Source: Osedax fenrisi
Lineage: Eukaryota; Annelida; Polychaeta; Sabellida; Siboglinidae
Length of the DNA: 64,000 bases
Assembly: GCA_964019155.1 (NCBI GenBank)
Contig: OZ025244.1
Location: forward strand, 36,237,429-36,301,428
Reading direction: 5' to 3'
Of this stretch, positions 27,901 through 40,559 are shown piece by piece (position 1 is the stretch's first letter; every line of letters begins with the position of its first letter). Below the pieces are notes generated by a model. That model worked only from the letters and a program-made list of their open reading frames with translations, was not told the DNA's origin and did no database searches. The translations under genes and the position numbers were made by a program.

Positions 27901-30900
27901 AGCTAACTCTAGCTAACTCTAGCTAACTCTAGCTAACTCTAGCTAACTCAAGGTAACTCTAGCTAACTCTAGCTAACTCTAGCTAACTCTAGCTAACTCT
28001 AGCTAACTCTAGCTAACTCAAGGTAACTCTAGGTAACTCTAGATAACTATAGGTAACTCTAGCTAACTCTAGCTAGCTCTAGCTAACTCTAGCTAACTCT
28101 AGCTAACTCTAGCTAACTCTAGCTAACTCTAGCTAACTCTAGCTAACTCTAGCTAACTCTAGCTAACTCTAGCTAACTTTAGCTAACTCTAGCTAACTCT
28201 AGGTAACTTTAGCTAACTCTAGGTAACTCTAGCTAACTCTAGCTAACTCTAGGTAACTCTAGCTAACTTTAGGTAACTTTAGCTAACTCTAGGTAACTCT
28301 AGCTAACTCTAGCTAACTCTAGGTAACTCTAGGTAACTCTAGCTAACTTTAGCTAACTCTAGGTAACTCTAGCTAACTCTAGCTAACTCTAGCTAACTCT
28401 AGCTAACTCTAGCTAACTCTAGCTAACTCTAGCTAACTCTAGCTAACTCTAGGTAACTCTATATAACTCTAGCTAACTCTAGGTAACTCTAGGTAACTCT
28501 AGGTAACTCTAGGTAACTCTAGGTAACTCTAGGTAACTCTAGGTAACTCTAGGTAACTCTAGGTAACTCTAGGTAACTCTAGGTAACTCTAGGTAACTCT
28601 AGGTAACTCTATCTAACTCTAGCTAACTCTAGCTAACTCTAGTTAACTCTAGCTAACTTTAGCTAACTCTAGCTAACTCTATGTAACTCTAGGTAACTCT
28701 ATCTAACTCTAGCTAACTCTAGCTAACTCTAGTTAACTCTAGCTAACTCTAGCTAACTCTAGGTAACTCTAGGTAACTCTAGGTAACTCTGGGTAACTCT
28801 AGCTAACTCTAGCTAACTCTAGCTAACTCTAGGTAACTCTAGGTAACTCTAGGTAACTCTAGCTAACTCTAGGTAACTCTAGCTAACTCTAGCTAACTCT
28901 AGCTAACTCTAGCTAACTCTAGCTAACTTCAGCTAACTCTAGGTAACTCTAGCTAACTCTAGGTAACTCTAGATAACTTTAGCTAACTCTAGCTAACTCT
29001 AGCTAACTCTAGGTAACTCTAGCTAACTCTAGCTAACTCAAGGTAACTCTAGGTAACTCTAGCTAACTCTAGGTAACTCTAGCTAACTCTAGGTAACTCT
29101 AGCTAACTTTAGCTAACTCTAGCTAACTCTAGCTAACTCTAGCTAACTCTAGCTAACTCTAGCTAACTCTAGCTAACTCTAGCTAACTCTAGCTAACTCT
29201 AGCTAACTCTAGCTAACTCAAGGTAACTCTAGCTAACTCTAGCTAACTCTAGCTAACTCTAGCTAACTCTAGCTAACTCAATGTAACTCTAGGTAACTCT
29301 AGCTAACTCTAGGTAACTTTAGCTAACTCTAGGTAACTCTAGCTAACTCTAGCTAACTCTAGGTAACTCTAGCTAACTTTAGGTAACTTTAGCTAACTCT
29401 AGGTAACTCTAGCTAACTCTAGCTAACTCTAGGTAACTCTAGGTAACTCTAGCTAACTCTAGCTAACTCTAGCTAACTTTAGCTAACTCTAGCTAACTCT
29501 AGGTAACTTTAGCTAACTCTTGGTAACTCTAGCTAACTCTAGCTAACTCTAGGTAACTCTAGCTAACTTTAGGTAACTTTAGCTAACTCTAGGTAACTCT
29601 AGCTAACTCTAGCTAACTCTAGCTAACTCTAGCTAACTCTAGCTAACTCTAGCTAACTCTAGTTAACTCTAGCTAACTCTAGCTAACTCTAGCTAACTCT
29701 AGGTAACTCTAGGTAACTCTAGGTAACTCTGGGTAACTCTAGCTAACTCTAGCTAACTCTAGCTAACTCTAGGTAACTCTATATAACTCTAGCTAACTCT
29801 AGCTAACTCTAGCTAACTCTAGGTAACTCTAGGTAACTCTAGGTAACTCTAGCTAACTCTAGGTAACTCTAGCTAACTCTAGCTAACTCTAGCTAACTCT
29901 AGCTAACTCTAGCTAACTTTAGCTAACTCTAGGTAACTCTAGCTAACTCTAGGTAACTCTAGCTAACTTTAGCTAACTCTAGCTAACTCTAGCTAACTCT
30001 AGCTAACTCTAGGTAACTCTAGCTAACTCTAGCTAACTCAAGGTAACTCTAGGTAACTCTAGGTAACTCTAGGTAACTCTAGCTAACTCTAGGTAACTCT
30101 AGCTAACTTTAGCTAACTCTAGCTAACTCTAGCTAACTCTAGCTAACTCTAGCTAACTCTAGCTAACTCAAGGTAACTCTAGCTAACTCTAGCTAACTCT
30201 AGCTAACTCTAGCTAACTCTAGCTAACTCTAGCTAACTCAAGGTAACTCTAGGTAACTCTAGGTAACTATAGGTAACTCTAGCTAACTCTAGCTAGCTCT
30301 AGCTAACTCTAGCTAACTCTAGCTAACTCTAGCTAACTCTAGCTAACTCTAGCTAACTCTAGCTAACTCTAGCTAACTCTAGCTAACTCTAGCTAACTCT
30401 AGCTAACTTTAGCTAACTCTAGCTAACTCTAGGTAACTTTAGCTAACTCTAGGTAACTCTAGCTAACTCTAGCTAACTCTAGGTAACTCTAGCTAACTTT
30501 AGGTAACTTTAGCTAACTCTAGGTAACTCTAGCTAACTCTAGCTAACTCTAGGTAACTCTAGGTAACTCTAGCTAACTTTAGCTAACTCTAGGTAACTCT
30601 AGCTAACTCTAGCTAACTCTAGCTAACTCTAGCTAACTCTAGCTAACTCTAGCTAACTTTAGCTAACTCTAGCTAACTCTAGCTAACTCTAGGTAACTCT
30701 ATATAACTCTAGCTAACTCTAGGTAACTCTAGGTAACTCTAGGTAACTCTAGGTAACTCTAGGTAACTCTAGGTAACTCTAGGTAACTCTAGGTAACTCT
30801 AGGTAACTCTAGGTAACTCTATCTAACTCTAGCTAACTCTAGCTAACTTTAGCTAACTCTAGCTAACTCTAGGTAACTTTAGCTAACTCTAGGTAACTCT

Positions 30901-33000
30901 AGCTAACTCTAGCTAACTCTAGGTAACTCTAGGTAACTCTAGGTAACTCTAGGTAACTCTATCTAACTCTAGCTAACTCTAGCTAACTCTAGTTAACTCT
31001 AGCTAACTCTAGCTAACTCTAGCTAACTCTAGGTAACTCTAGGTAACTCTAGGTAACTCTGGGTAACTCTAGCTAACTCTAGCTAACTCTAGCTAACTCT
31101 AGGTAACTCTATATAACTCTAGCTAACTCTAGCTAACTCTAGCTAACTCTAGGTAACTCTAGGTAACTCTAGGTAACTCTAGGTAACTCTAGGTAACTCT
31201 AGGTAACTCTAGCTAACTCTAGGTAACTCTAGCTAACTCTAGCTAACTCTAGCTAACTCTAGCTAACTCTAGCTAACTTTAGCTAACTCTAGGTAACTCT
31301 AGCTAACTCTAGGTAACTCTAGATAACTTTAGCTAACTCTAGCTAACTCTAGCTAACTCTAGCTAACTCTAGGTAACTCTAGCTAACTCTAGCTAACTCA
31401 AAGTAACTCTAGGTAACTCTAGCTAACTCTAGGTAACTCTAGCTAACTCTAGCTAACTCTAGGTAACTCTAGCTAACTTTAGCTAACTCTAGCTAACTCT
31501 AGCTAACTCTAGCTAACTCTAGATAACTCTAGCTAACTCTAGCTAACTCTAGCTAACTCTAGCTAACTCTAGCTAACTCAAGGTAACTCTAGCTAACTCT
31601 AGCTAACTCTAGCTAACTCTAGCTAACTCTAGCTAACTCTAGCTAACTCAAGGTAACTCTAGGTAACTCTAGCTAACTCTAGGTAACTTTAGCTAACTCT
31701 AGGTAACTCTAGCTAACTCTAGCTAACTCTAGGTAACTCTAGCTAACTTTAGGTAACTTTAGCTAACTCTAGGTAACTCTAGCTAACTCTAGCTAACTCT
31801 ATGTAACTCTAGGTAACTCTAGCTAACTTTAGCTAACTCTAGGTAACTCTAGCTAACTCTAGCTAACTCTAGCTAACTCTAGCTAACTCTAACTAACTCT
31901 TGCTAACTCTAGCTAACTCTAGCTAACTCTAGCTAACTCTAGCTAACTTTAGCTAACTCTAGCTAACTCTAGGTAACTTTAGCTAACTCTAGGTAACTCT
32001 AGCTAACTCTAGCTAACTCTAGTTAACTCTAGCTAACTCTAGCTAACTCTAGCTAACTCTAGGTAACTCTAGGTAACTCCAGGTAACTCTGGGTAACTCT
32101 AGCTAACTTTAGCTAACTCTAGCTAACTCTAGGTAACTCTAGCTAACTCTAGCTAACTCTAGCTAACTCTAGCTAACTCAAGGTAACTCTAGGTAACTCT
32201 AGGTAACTATAGGTAACTCTAGCTAACTCTAGCTAGCTCTAGCTAACTCTAGCTAACTCTAGCTAACTCTAGCTAACTCTAGCTAACTCTAGCTAACTCT
32301 AGCTAACTCTAGCTAACTCTAGCTAACTCTAGCTAACTTTAGCTAACTCTAGCTAACTCTAGGTAACTTTAGCTAACTCTAGGTAACTCTAGCTAACTCT
32401 AGCTAACTCTAGGTAACTCTAGCTAACTTTAGGTAACTTTAGCTAACTCTAGGTAACTCTAGCTAACTCTAGCTAACTCTAGGTAACTCTAGGTAACTCT
32501 AGCTAACTTTAGCTAACTCTAGGTAACTCTAGCTAACTCTAGCTAACTCTAGCTAACTCTAGCTAACTCTAGCTAACTCTAGCTAACTCTAGCTAACTTT
32601 AGCTAACTCTAGCTAACTCTAGCTAACTCTAGGTAACTCTATATAACTCTAGCTAACTCTAGGTAACTCTAGGTAACTCTAGGTAACTCTAGGTAACTCT
32701 AGGTAACTCTAGGTAACTCTAGGTAACTCTAGGTAACTCTAGGTAACTCTAGGTAACTCTAGGTAACTCTATCTAACTCTAGCTAACTCTAGCTAACTTT
32801 AGCTAACTCTAGCTAACTCTAGGTAACTTTAGCTAACTCTAGGTAACTCTAGCTAACTCTAGCTAACTCTAGGTAACTCTAGGTAACTCTAGGTAACTCT
32901 AGGTAACTCTATCTAACTCTAGCTAACTCTAGCTAACTCTAGTTAACTCTAGCTAACTCTAGCTAACTCTAGCTAACTCTAGGTAACTCTAGGTAACTCT
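13000..33000. repeat. Right satellite domain, 2.2-kb, 3.08-kb and 10.59-kb nested repeats
   Basis: The variant AGCTAGCTCT occurs at 13051, 15271, 17481, 19701, 20561, 22781, 25861, 28071, 30291 and 32231. Most steps are 2,210 or 2,220 bp, with one of 860, one of 1,940 and one of 3,080. TAACTCAATG ends at 14263, 16023, 16453 and 18693, and again at 24853, 26613, 27043 and 29283, each exactly 10,590 bp later. AGATAACTAT at 17451 and 28041 gives the same 10,590 spacing. A segment near 14.2-20.4 kb therefore appears to be copied at about 24.8-31.0 kb. Boundaries come from marker monomers, not from a full self-alignment. Confidence 0.85.
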
Positions 33001-36000
33001 AGGTAACTCTGGGTAACTCTAGCTAACTCTAGCTAACTCTAGCTAACTCTAGGTAACTCTATATAACTCTAGATAACTCTAGCTAACTCTAGCTAACTCT
33101 AGGTAACTCTAGGTAACTCTAGGTAACTCTAGGTAACTCTAGGTAACTCTAGGTAACTCTAGCTAACTCTAGGTAACTCTAGCTAACTCTAGCTAACTCT
33201 AGCTAACTCTAGCTAACTCTAGCTAACTTTAGCTAACTCTAGGTAACTCTAGCTAACTCTAGGTAACTCTAGATAACTTTAGCTAACTCTAGCTAACTCT
33301 AGCTAACTCTAGCTAACTCTAGGTAACTCTAGCTAACTCTAGCTAACTCAAAGTAACTCTAGGTAACTCTAGCTAACTCTAGGTAACTCTAGCTAACTCT
33401 AGGTAACTCTAGCTAACTTTAGCTAACTCTAGCTAACTCTAGCTAACTCTAGCTAACTCTAGATAACTCTAGCTAACTCTAGCTAACTCTAGCTAACTCT
33501 AGCTAACTCTAGCTAACTCAAGGTAACTCTAGCTAACTCTAGCTAACTCTAGCTAACTCTAGCTAACTCTAGCTAACTCTAGCTAACTCAAGGTAACTCT
33601 AGGTAACTCTAGCTAACTCTAGGTAACTTTAGCTAACTCTAGGTAACTCTAGCTAACTCTAGCTAACTCTAGGTAACTCTAGCTAACTTTAGGTAACTTT
33701 AGCTAACTCTAGGTAACTCTAGCTAACTCTAGCTAACTCTATGTAACTCTAGGTAACTCTAGCTAACTTTAGCTAACTCTAGGTAACTCTAGCTAACTCT
33801 AGCTAACTCTAGCTAACTCTAGCTAACTCTAACTAACTCTTGCTAACTCTTGCTAACTCTAGCTAACTCTAGCTAACTCTAGCTAACTTTAGCTAACTCT
33901 AGCTAACTCTAGGTAACTTTAGCTAACTCTAGGTAACTCTAGCTAACTCTAGCTAATTCTAGTTAACTCTAGCTAACTCTAGCTAACTCTAGCTAACTCT
34001 AGGTAACTCTAGGTAACTCCAGGTAACTCTGGGTAACTCTAGCTAACTTTAGCTAACTCTAGCTAACTCTAGGTAACTCTAGCTAACTCTAGCTAACTCT
34101 AGCTAACTCTAGCTAACTCTAGGTAACTCTAGGTAACTCTAGGTAACTCTGGGTAACTCTAGCTAACTCTAGCTAACTCTAGCTAACTCTAGGTAACTCT
34201 ATATAACTCTAGCTAACTCTAGCTAACTCTAGCTAACTCTATGTAACTCTAGGTAACTCTAGGTAACTCTAGCTAACTCTAGGTAACTCTAGCTAACTCT
34301 AGCTAACTCTAGCTAACTCTAGCTAACTCTAGCTAACTTTAGCTAACTCTAGGTAACTCTAGCTAACTCTAGGTAACTCTAGCTAACTTTAGCTAACTCT
34401 AGCTAACTCTAGCTAACTCTAGCTAACTCTAGGTAACTCTAGGTAACTCTAGCTAACTTTAGCTAACTCTAGGTAACTCTAGCTAACTCTAGCTAACTCT
34501 AGCTAACTCTAGCTAACTCTAGCTAACTCTTGCTAACTCTAGCTAACTCTAGGTAACTCTAGCTAACTCTAGCTAACTTTAGGTAACTCTAGCTAACTCT
34601 AGCTAACTCTAGGTAACTCTAGGTAACTCTAGCTAACTTTAGCTAACTCTAGGTAACTCTAGCTAACTCTAGCTAACTCTAGCTAACTCTAGCTAACTCT
34701 AGCTAACTCTTGCTAACTCTAGCTAACTCTAGCTAACTCTAGCTAACTCTAGCTAATTTTAGCTAACTCTAGCTAACTCTAGGTAACTTTAGTTAACTCT
34801 AGGTAACTCTAGCTAACTCTAGCTAACTTTAGGTAACTTTAGCTAACTCTAGGTAACTCTAGCTAACTCTAGCTAACTCTAGGTATCTCTAGGTAACTCT
34901 AGCTAACTTTAGCTAACTCTAGGTAACTCTAGCTAACTCTAGCTAACTCTAGCTAACTCTAGCTAACTCTAGCTAACTCTAGCTAACTCTAGTTAACTCT
35001 AGCTAACTCTAGCTAACTCTAGCTAACTCTAGGTAACTCTAGGTAACTCTAGGTAACTCTGGGTAACTCTAGCTAACTCTAGCTAACTCTAGCTAACTCT
35101 AGGTAACTCTATATAACTCTAGCTAACTCTAGCTAACTCTAGCTAACTCTAGGTAACTCTAGGTAACTCTAGGTAACTCTAGCTAACTCTAGGTAACTCT
35201 AGCTAACTCTAGCTAACTCTAGCTAACTCTAGCTAACTCTAGCTAACTTTAGCTAACTCTAGGTAACTCTAGCTAACTCTAGGTAACTCTAGCTAACTTT
35301 AGCTAACTTTAGCTAACTCTAGCTAACTCTAGCTAACTCTAGGTAACTCTAGCTAACTCTAGCTAACTCAAGGTAACTCTAGGTAACTCTAGCTAACTCT
35401 AGGTAACTCTAGCTAACTCTAGGTAACTCTAGCTGACTTTAGCTAACTCTAGCTAACTCTAGCTAACTCTATCTAACTCTAACTAACTCTAGCTAACTCT
35501 AGCTAACTCTAGCTAACTCTAGCTAACTCTAGCTAACTCAAGGTAACTCTAGCTAACTCTAGCTAACTCTAGCTAACTCTAGCTAACTCAAGGTAACTCT
35601 AGGTAACTCTAGCTAACTTTAGCTAACTCTAGGTAACTCTAGCTAACTCTATCTAACTCTAGCTAACTCTAGCTAACTCTAGTTAACTCTAGCTAACTCT
35701 AGCTAACTCTAGGTAACTCTAGGTAACTCTAGGTAACTCTAGGTAACTCTGGGTAACTCTAGCTAACTCTAGCTAACTCTAGCTATCTCTAGGTAACTCT
35801 ATATAACTCTAGCTAACTCTAGCTAACTCTAGCTAACTCTAGCTAACTCTAGCTAACTCTAGGTAACTCTAGGTAACTCTAGGTAACTCTAGGTAACTCT
35901 AGGTAACTCTAGCTAACTCTAGGTAACTCTAGGTAACTCTAGCTAACTCTAGCTAACTCTAGCTAACTCTAGCTAACTCTAGCTAACTCTAGCTAACTCT

Positions 36001-37345
36001 AGGTAACTCTAGGTAACTCTAGCTAACTCTAGCTAACTCTAGCTAACTCTAGCTAACTCTAGCTAACTCTAGGTAACTCTAGGTAACTCTAGGTAACTCT
36101 AGGTAACTCTAGGTAACTCTAGCTAACTCTAGGTAACTCTAGGTAACTCTAGGTAACTCTAGCTAACTCTAGCTAACTCTAGCTAACTCTAGCTAACTCT
36201 AGCTAACTCTAGCTAACTCTAGGTAACTCTAGGTAACTCTAGCTAACTCTAGCTAACTTTAGCTAACTCTAGGTAACTCTAGCTAACTCTAGCTAACTCT
36301 AGCTAACTCTAGCTAACTCTAGCTAACTCTAGCTAACTCTAGTTAACTCTAGCTAACTCTAGCTAACTCTAGGTAACTCTAGGTAACTCTAGGTAACTCT
36401 GGGTAACTCTAGCTAACTCTAGCTAACTCTAGCTAACTCTAGGTAACTCTATATAACTCTAGCTAACTCTAGCTAACTCTAGCTAACTCTAGGTAACTCT
36501 AGGTAACTCTAGGTAACTCTAGCTAACTCTAGGTAACTCTAGCTAACTCTAGCTAACTCTAGCTAACTCTAGCTAACTCTAGCTAACTTTAGCTAACTCA
36601 AGGTAACTCTAGGTAACTCTAGCTAACTCTAGGTAACTCTAGCTAACTCTAGGTAACTCTAGCTAACTTTAGCTAACTCTAGCTAACTCTAGCTAACTCT
36701 AGCTAACTCTAGCTAACTCTAGCTAACTCTAGCTAACTCTAGCTAACTCTAGCTAACTCTAGCTAACTCAAGGTAACTCTAGCTAACTCTAGCTAACTCT
36801 AGCTAACTCTAGCTAACTCAAGGTAACTCTAGGTAACTCTAGCTAACTTTAGCTAACTCTAGGTAACTCTAGCTAACTCTATCTAACTCTAGCTAACTCT
36901 AGCTAACTCTAGTTAACTCTAGCTAACTCTAGCTAACTCTAGCTAACTCTAGGTAACTCTAGGTAACTCTAGGTAACTCTGGGTAACTCTAGCTAACTCT
37001 AGCTAACTCTAGCTATCTCTAGGTAACTCTATATAACTCTAGCTAACTCTAGCTAACTCTAGCTAACTCTAGCTAACTCTAGCTAACTCTAGGTAACTCT
37101 AGGTAACTCTAGGTAACTCTAGGTAACTCTAGGTAACTCTAGCTAACTCTAGGTAACTCTAGGTAACTCTAGCTAACTCTAGCTAACTCTAGCTAACTCT
37201 AGCTAACTCTAGCTAACTCTAGCTAACTCTAGGTAACTCTAGGTAACTCTAGCTAACTCTAGCTAACTCTAGCTAACTCTAGCTAACTCTAGGTAACTCT
37301 AGGTAACTCTAGGTAACTCTAGCTAACTCTAGGTAACTCTAGGTA

Positions 37346-39017
37346 TTATTATCTAGGTGTTATTTATAAGGATATTGAAATATATGATGAAATAGATCAA
37401 TGCAATTGTTTTAATAAGTATTTTGCAACAATATGAAAAACCATAAATAATGCTATTGAAATTTCATCAGAAAAAAATAGTTTTAAACAATTTTTAACAA
37501 ATTATTCTAAAAGTTTTTATTTTTTACCAATAACAAATAATGAAATTATTAATGTAGCAGATAGTATGAAGTAAAAAAACTAAAAAGATATAAATAATTA
37601 TAATATGTATTTAATAAAAGAAATTATATATGAAATATTGACTCCACTTAATAATTTATTTAATTTATGCATTGATAAATCAATATATCCGGATAATATG
37701 AAAGATGCAATAATTAAAAAAATATATAAAAATAATAATATCCAATTAATAACTAATTATAGACCTATTTCTTTATTACCACAAATAAGTAAAATATTCG
37801 AAAAAATCATATTATTTTTACATTTTATTTTTTAAAATACTAATAATAATAAAAAATAGCAACAATATTTTTAGATCTTAAAAAAGCTTTTGATGTATAT
37901 CATAATATATTAATTGATAAATTAGAATCGTATGGTTTCAGAGGTAAAATGAAAACATTTTTAAAAAGTTATTTATATAAAAGATATATTGTTACAAGAA
38001 TAAATTATTCATTATCATCGAATGATTGTATAGAATATGGAGTACCCCAAGGATCAATTCTTGGGCCTCTTTTTTATATTATTTATTAATGATATGCCAA
38101 CTATTTTGAAAGATGCAGTCAATATTAATCTAAACTTATATGCAGATGATACATCACTTACAATATATGCAGACAATAATGAATTATTAACTAAATACCT
38201 ACAATTGTATATTGATAAATTAGTATATTGGTTCAATATAATTAAAATAAAACTGAATATTGAAAAAACAAAAATGTTACCTTTTATGAATGCTAGAATA
38301 TTAAAAGATATATATATTGGAAATTTTAAAATTGAAATTGTAGGTAGCTACAAATGTCTTGGATTAATTTTAGATCAACATTTAACTTTTAAAAAACATA
38401 TAGAATATCTAGCTAACAAATTATCATCTATAATATATTTCATGAAAAAAGTTTCGTTTTTAATTACTGAAAATATGATTTTATTATATAACTATTTTTT
38501 TATCTAATATTTCTTATGGCATAGAAATATGGGGAAATACCTATAAATCAAATATAAATATTATTATGTTAACAAAATTATCAGAATCATTAACAAAAAA
38601 ATCTTAAATTTAAAGCTATTACCTTTAATCAGATTATCAAATACATCTGAATTATCTATTAGTAATAATATTCTAAAATTAAATGATCTGGTGATGTTTA
38701 GAAATATTATATTAATTTATAAATTGCTAAATAAAAATTACAAAATTAATTTTAATGAATATTTTACATTAAATAAACGTAATGATAGATTCATTTTACC
38801 ATTAATGAAAACTACAAATTACCAAAATACAATATTCTTCAAAGGTATAAAGTATTATAATGATATAATATTTGGTAATATTCTTAAACAAAATAAAATA
38901 ACAAATATAAATCAATTAAAAAAAGTTATGAAATTGTTTTTCGTTAAAAATATAACACTGATATATATTTTTGCAGTGATATGTTTAATAATATTAAAAA
39001 TATATTATTTCCTCTAA
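37346..39017 (+). pseudogene. 5'-truncated non-LTR retrotransposon reverse transcriptase
   Basis: Decayed LINE coding sequence of the Jockey/CR1-like group. In order and across several frames it shows: a linker upstream of the polymerase (37370-37570); NYRPISLLPQISKIFEKII (about 37758-37815); a DLKKAFD motif (37875-37895) in another frame; GVPQGSILGP (38040-38070); FILFINDM; the catalytic YADD box (38138-38150); a WFN..K..LN..KTK segment (38229-38272); and a C-terminal region resembling the post-RT part of these ORF2 proteins (38515-39017). Stops and frameshifts separate the pieces, for example near 37435, 37573, 37835 and 38507. No apurinic endonuclease domain is present. The 5' end lies directly against the satellite, as expected of 5' truncation on insertion or of a later rearrangement. 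It cannot encode an active protein. Confidence 0.9.
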
Positions 39018-39780
39018 TATTATATTGTAAATTAAACAAATATTTTATATTATAATACTTTATTACAAAATCAGTATTAAATAGGTATTTCTTCATATAA
39101 ATTTTACATTTTTACATATTTTACATTTTTATATATTTTACATCATATAACTAAACACAAAAAATAAAACAAAACAGTATTACAAATTAGAAGTGTTAAA
39201 AATGTAAAAAAAACAGTAATAAATGTTTAAAAAATTTTAAAATTACTATTTATCAAAACTATTTTATATTTATTTTACAAATTTTACGTTTTATATATTT
39301 AACTTTACATATCTAATAAAAAAAAACACTAAACAGTATTAAAAATTAAAATTATTAAAATAATAAAAAACAGTATCAGAATTAAAACAATTATAAACAG
39401 TATTAATAACCTATAGTAACCTACAAATATATATATATATATCAATATTATTAAAATTGACATAAAATATGTGATACAAATATTTAGATTCTTTATAAAT
39501 ATTATATTACAATTATGAAAAATGTATTAATTATATTTTATACTTTGTTTTGGATGCTAACATGGGAATCAAATATTTGTTTTAGTTTTGTTTTATTCTT
39601 TCTTTTATATTTGTGTTTATTGTTTATTTTGATATCTATTTCTATGTAATTTTATTGTATTTTATCCGAATGAAGATGATGAAATATGACATTACACTAC
39701 TGTTAGGAGATATCGAATTAAAAAATATCATCGCTTTCACTGATTCTCCTTAGACATTGTCTATAAACTGAATTCATTCA

Positions 39781-39825
<45 letters not shown>

Positions 39826-39944
39826 AATAAAATAATAAAATGGTATTATATTTTGTATCAAAAAGATTTCAAATTACACAGGTTGAAAATTATTTTTCAA
39901 ATAGTTCTATAGAACTATATCTATATATATATATAGAATATTAT
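39018..39944. other. AT-rich spacer between the two reverse transcriptase relics
   Basis: Very AT-rich, with poly-A and poly-T runs and repeated TTTTACAT-like stretches (39100-39140), possibly LINE 3' UTR residue. A (TA)n tract sits at 39786-39822. No coding signal was seen. Confidence 0.6.
39786..39822. repeat. (TA)n microsatellite
   Basis: Uninterrupted TA dinucleotide run next to the second reverse transcriptase relic. Confidence 0.95.
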
Positions 39945-40260
39945 AAAATCTGGAGTACCATAAGGATCGGATTTATGTCAAATTTTATTTGTATTATATA
40001 TTAATGATCTCCATATTATATTCTCATCAAAAATGCAAATTGATTTATTTTCCGATGATACATGATCCATGTATAATATATGATGCCAAAGTATATTTTT
40101 TATCAAAATGTACATTTATGACTTTAGGGGAGTTTACTCCATCAAAATATGTTATAAATAATATTCAATTAGAAAACTTCACTTTTTTATAAAAAATAAA
40201 GGAGTAATATTTGAGAATAGCCTTTTATTTAATAAACATATATATACAAAAGTATATTTT
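39945..40260 (+). pseudogene. Second, heavily decayed reverse transcriptase fragment
   Basis: A translation with stops reads SGVP-stop-GS, then LFVLYINDL, then DLFSDDT (equivalent of the YADD box) at about 39949-40065. After a gap come KYVINNIQLEN and a remnant of the GVIFDNxLxFNKHI block (about 40145-40250). This is the same motif order as the upstream relic, but with more stops and with part of the palm missing, so it is a separate, older copy. Similarity may continue weakly to about 40560. The short ORF at 39989-40192 is a chance open stretch within it. Confidence 0.75.
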
Positions 40261-40559
40261 ATTTGAATTCAATTTGTAGATGCATTACTACAATTCCCTA
40301 TATCATTATTAAATGCATATATAATTTATTTCAGATTAATTTTAGAATATTCTTCCATAATGTGGTCAACTTTTTAAAATGTTAGTACATTTCGTAGTTT
40401 CATAAACCAAAGAGTGCAGTTTAGTAGAAGATTAATCATAATATGCTTAGCTACGATATGTATAACCTATAGGTTATACAAATTCATCAAATAGTAATTA
40501 TAAATCATATAAAGAAAGATTTTAATATTTTAATTTATAATCACTTTAACTTATAAGAT

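Larger units (their letters stand above)
1..37345. repeat. Decameric satellite array (TAACTCTAGS monomer)
   Basis: About 3,700 head-to-tail copies of a 10-bp monomer, mostly TAACTCTAGC and TAACTCTAGG, with recurrent variants such as TAACTTTAGC, TAACTCAAGG, TAACTCTATA, TAACTCTGGG and TAGCTCTAGC. The variants recur in the same order at long distances, so the array has higher-order structure and is not a simple homogeneous microsatellite. Every reading frame closes on both strands because the monomer carries TAA and TAG and its complement also carries TAG, so it is non-coding. The array begins before the window and ends abruptly at the reverse transcriptase relic. A pericentromeric, subtelomeric or heterochromatic block is plausible, but the sequence alone does not say which. 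Confidence 0.98.

Noticed and set aside
1..37345. Telomere repeat array
   Set aside because: The monomer has no G-run strand asymmetry, carries many ordered variants and complex higher-order units, and is not a telomere motif I know. A satellite is the simpler call, although a chromosome end cannot be excluded.
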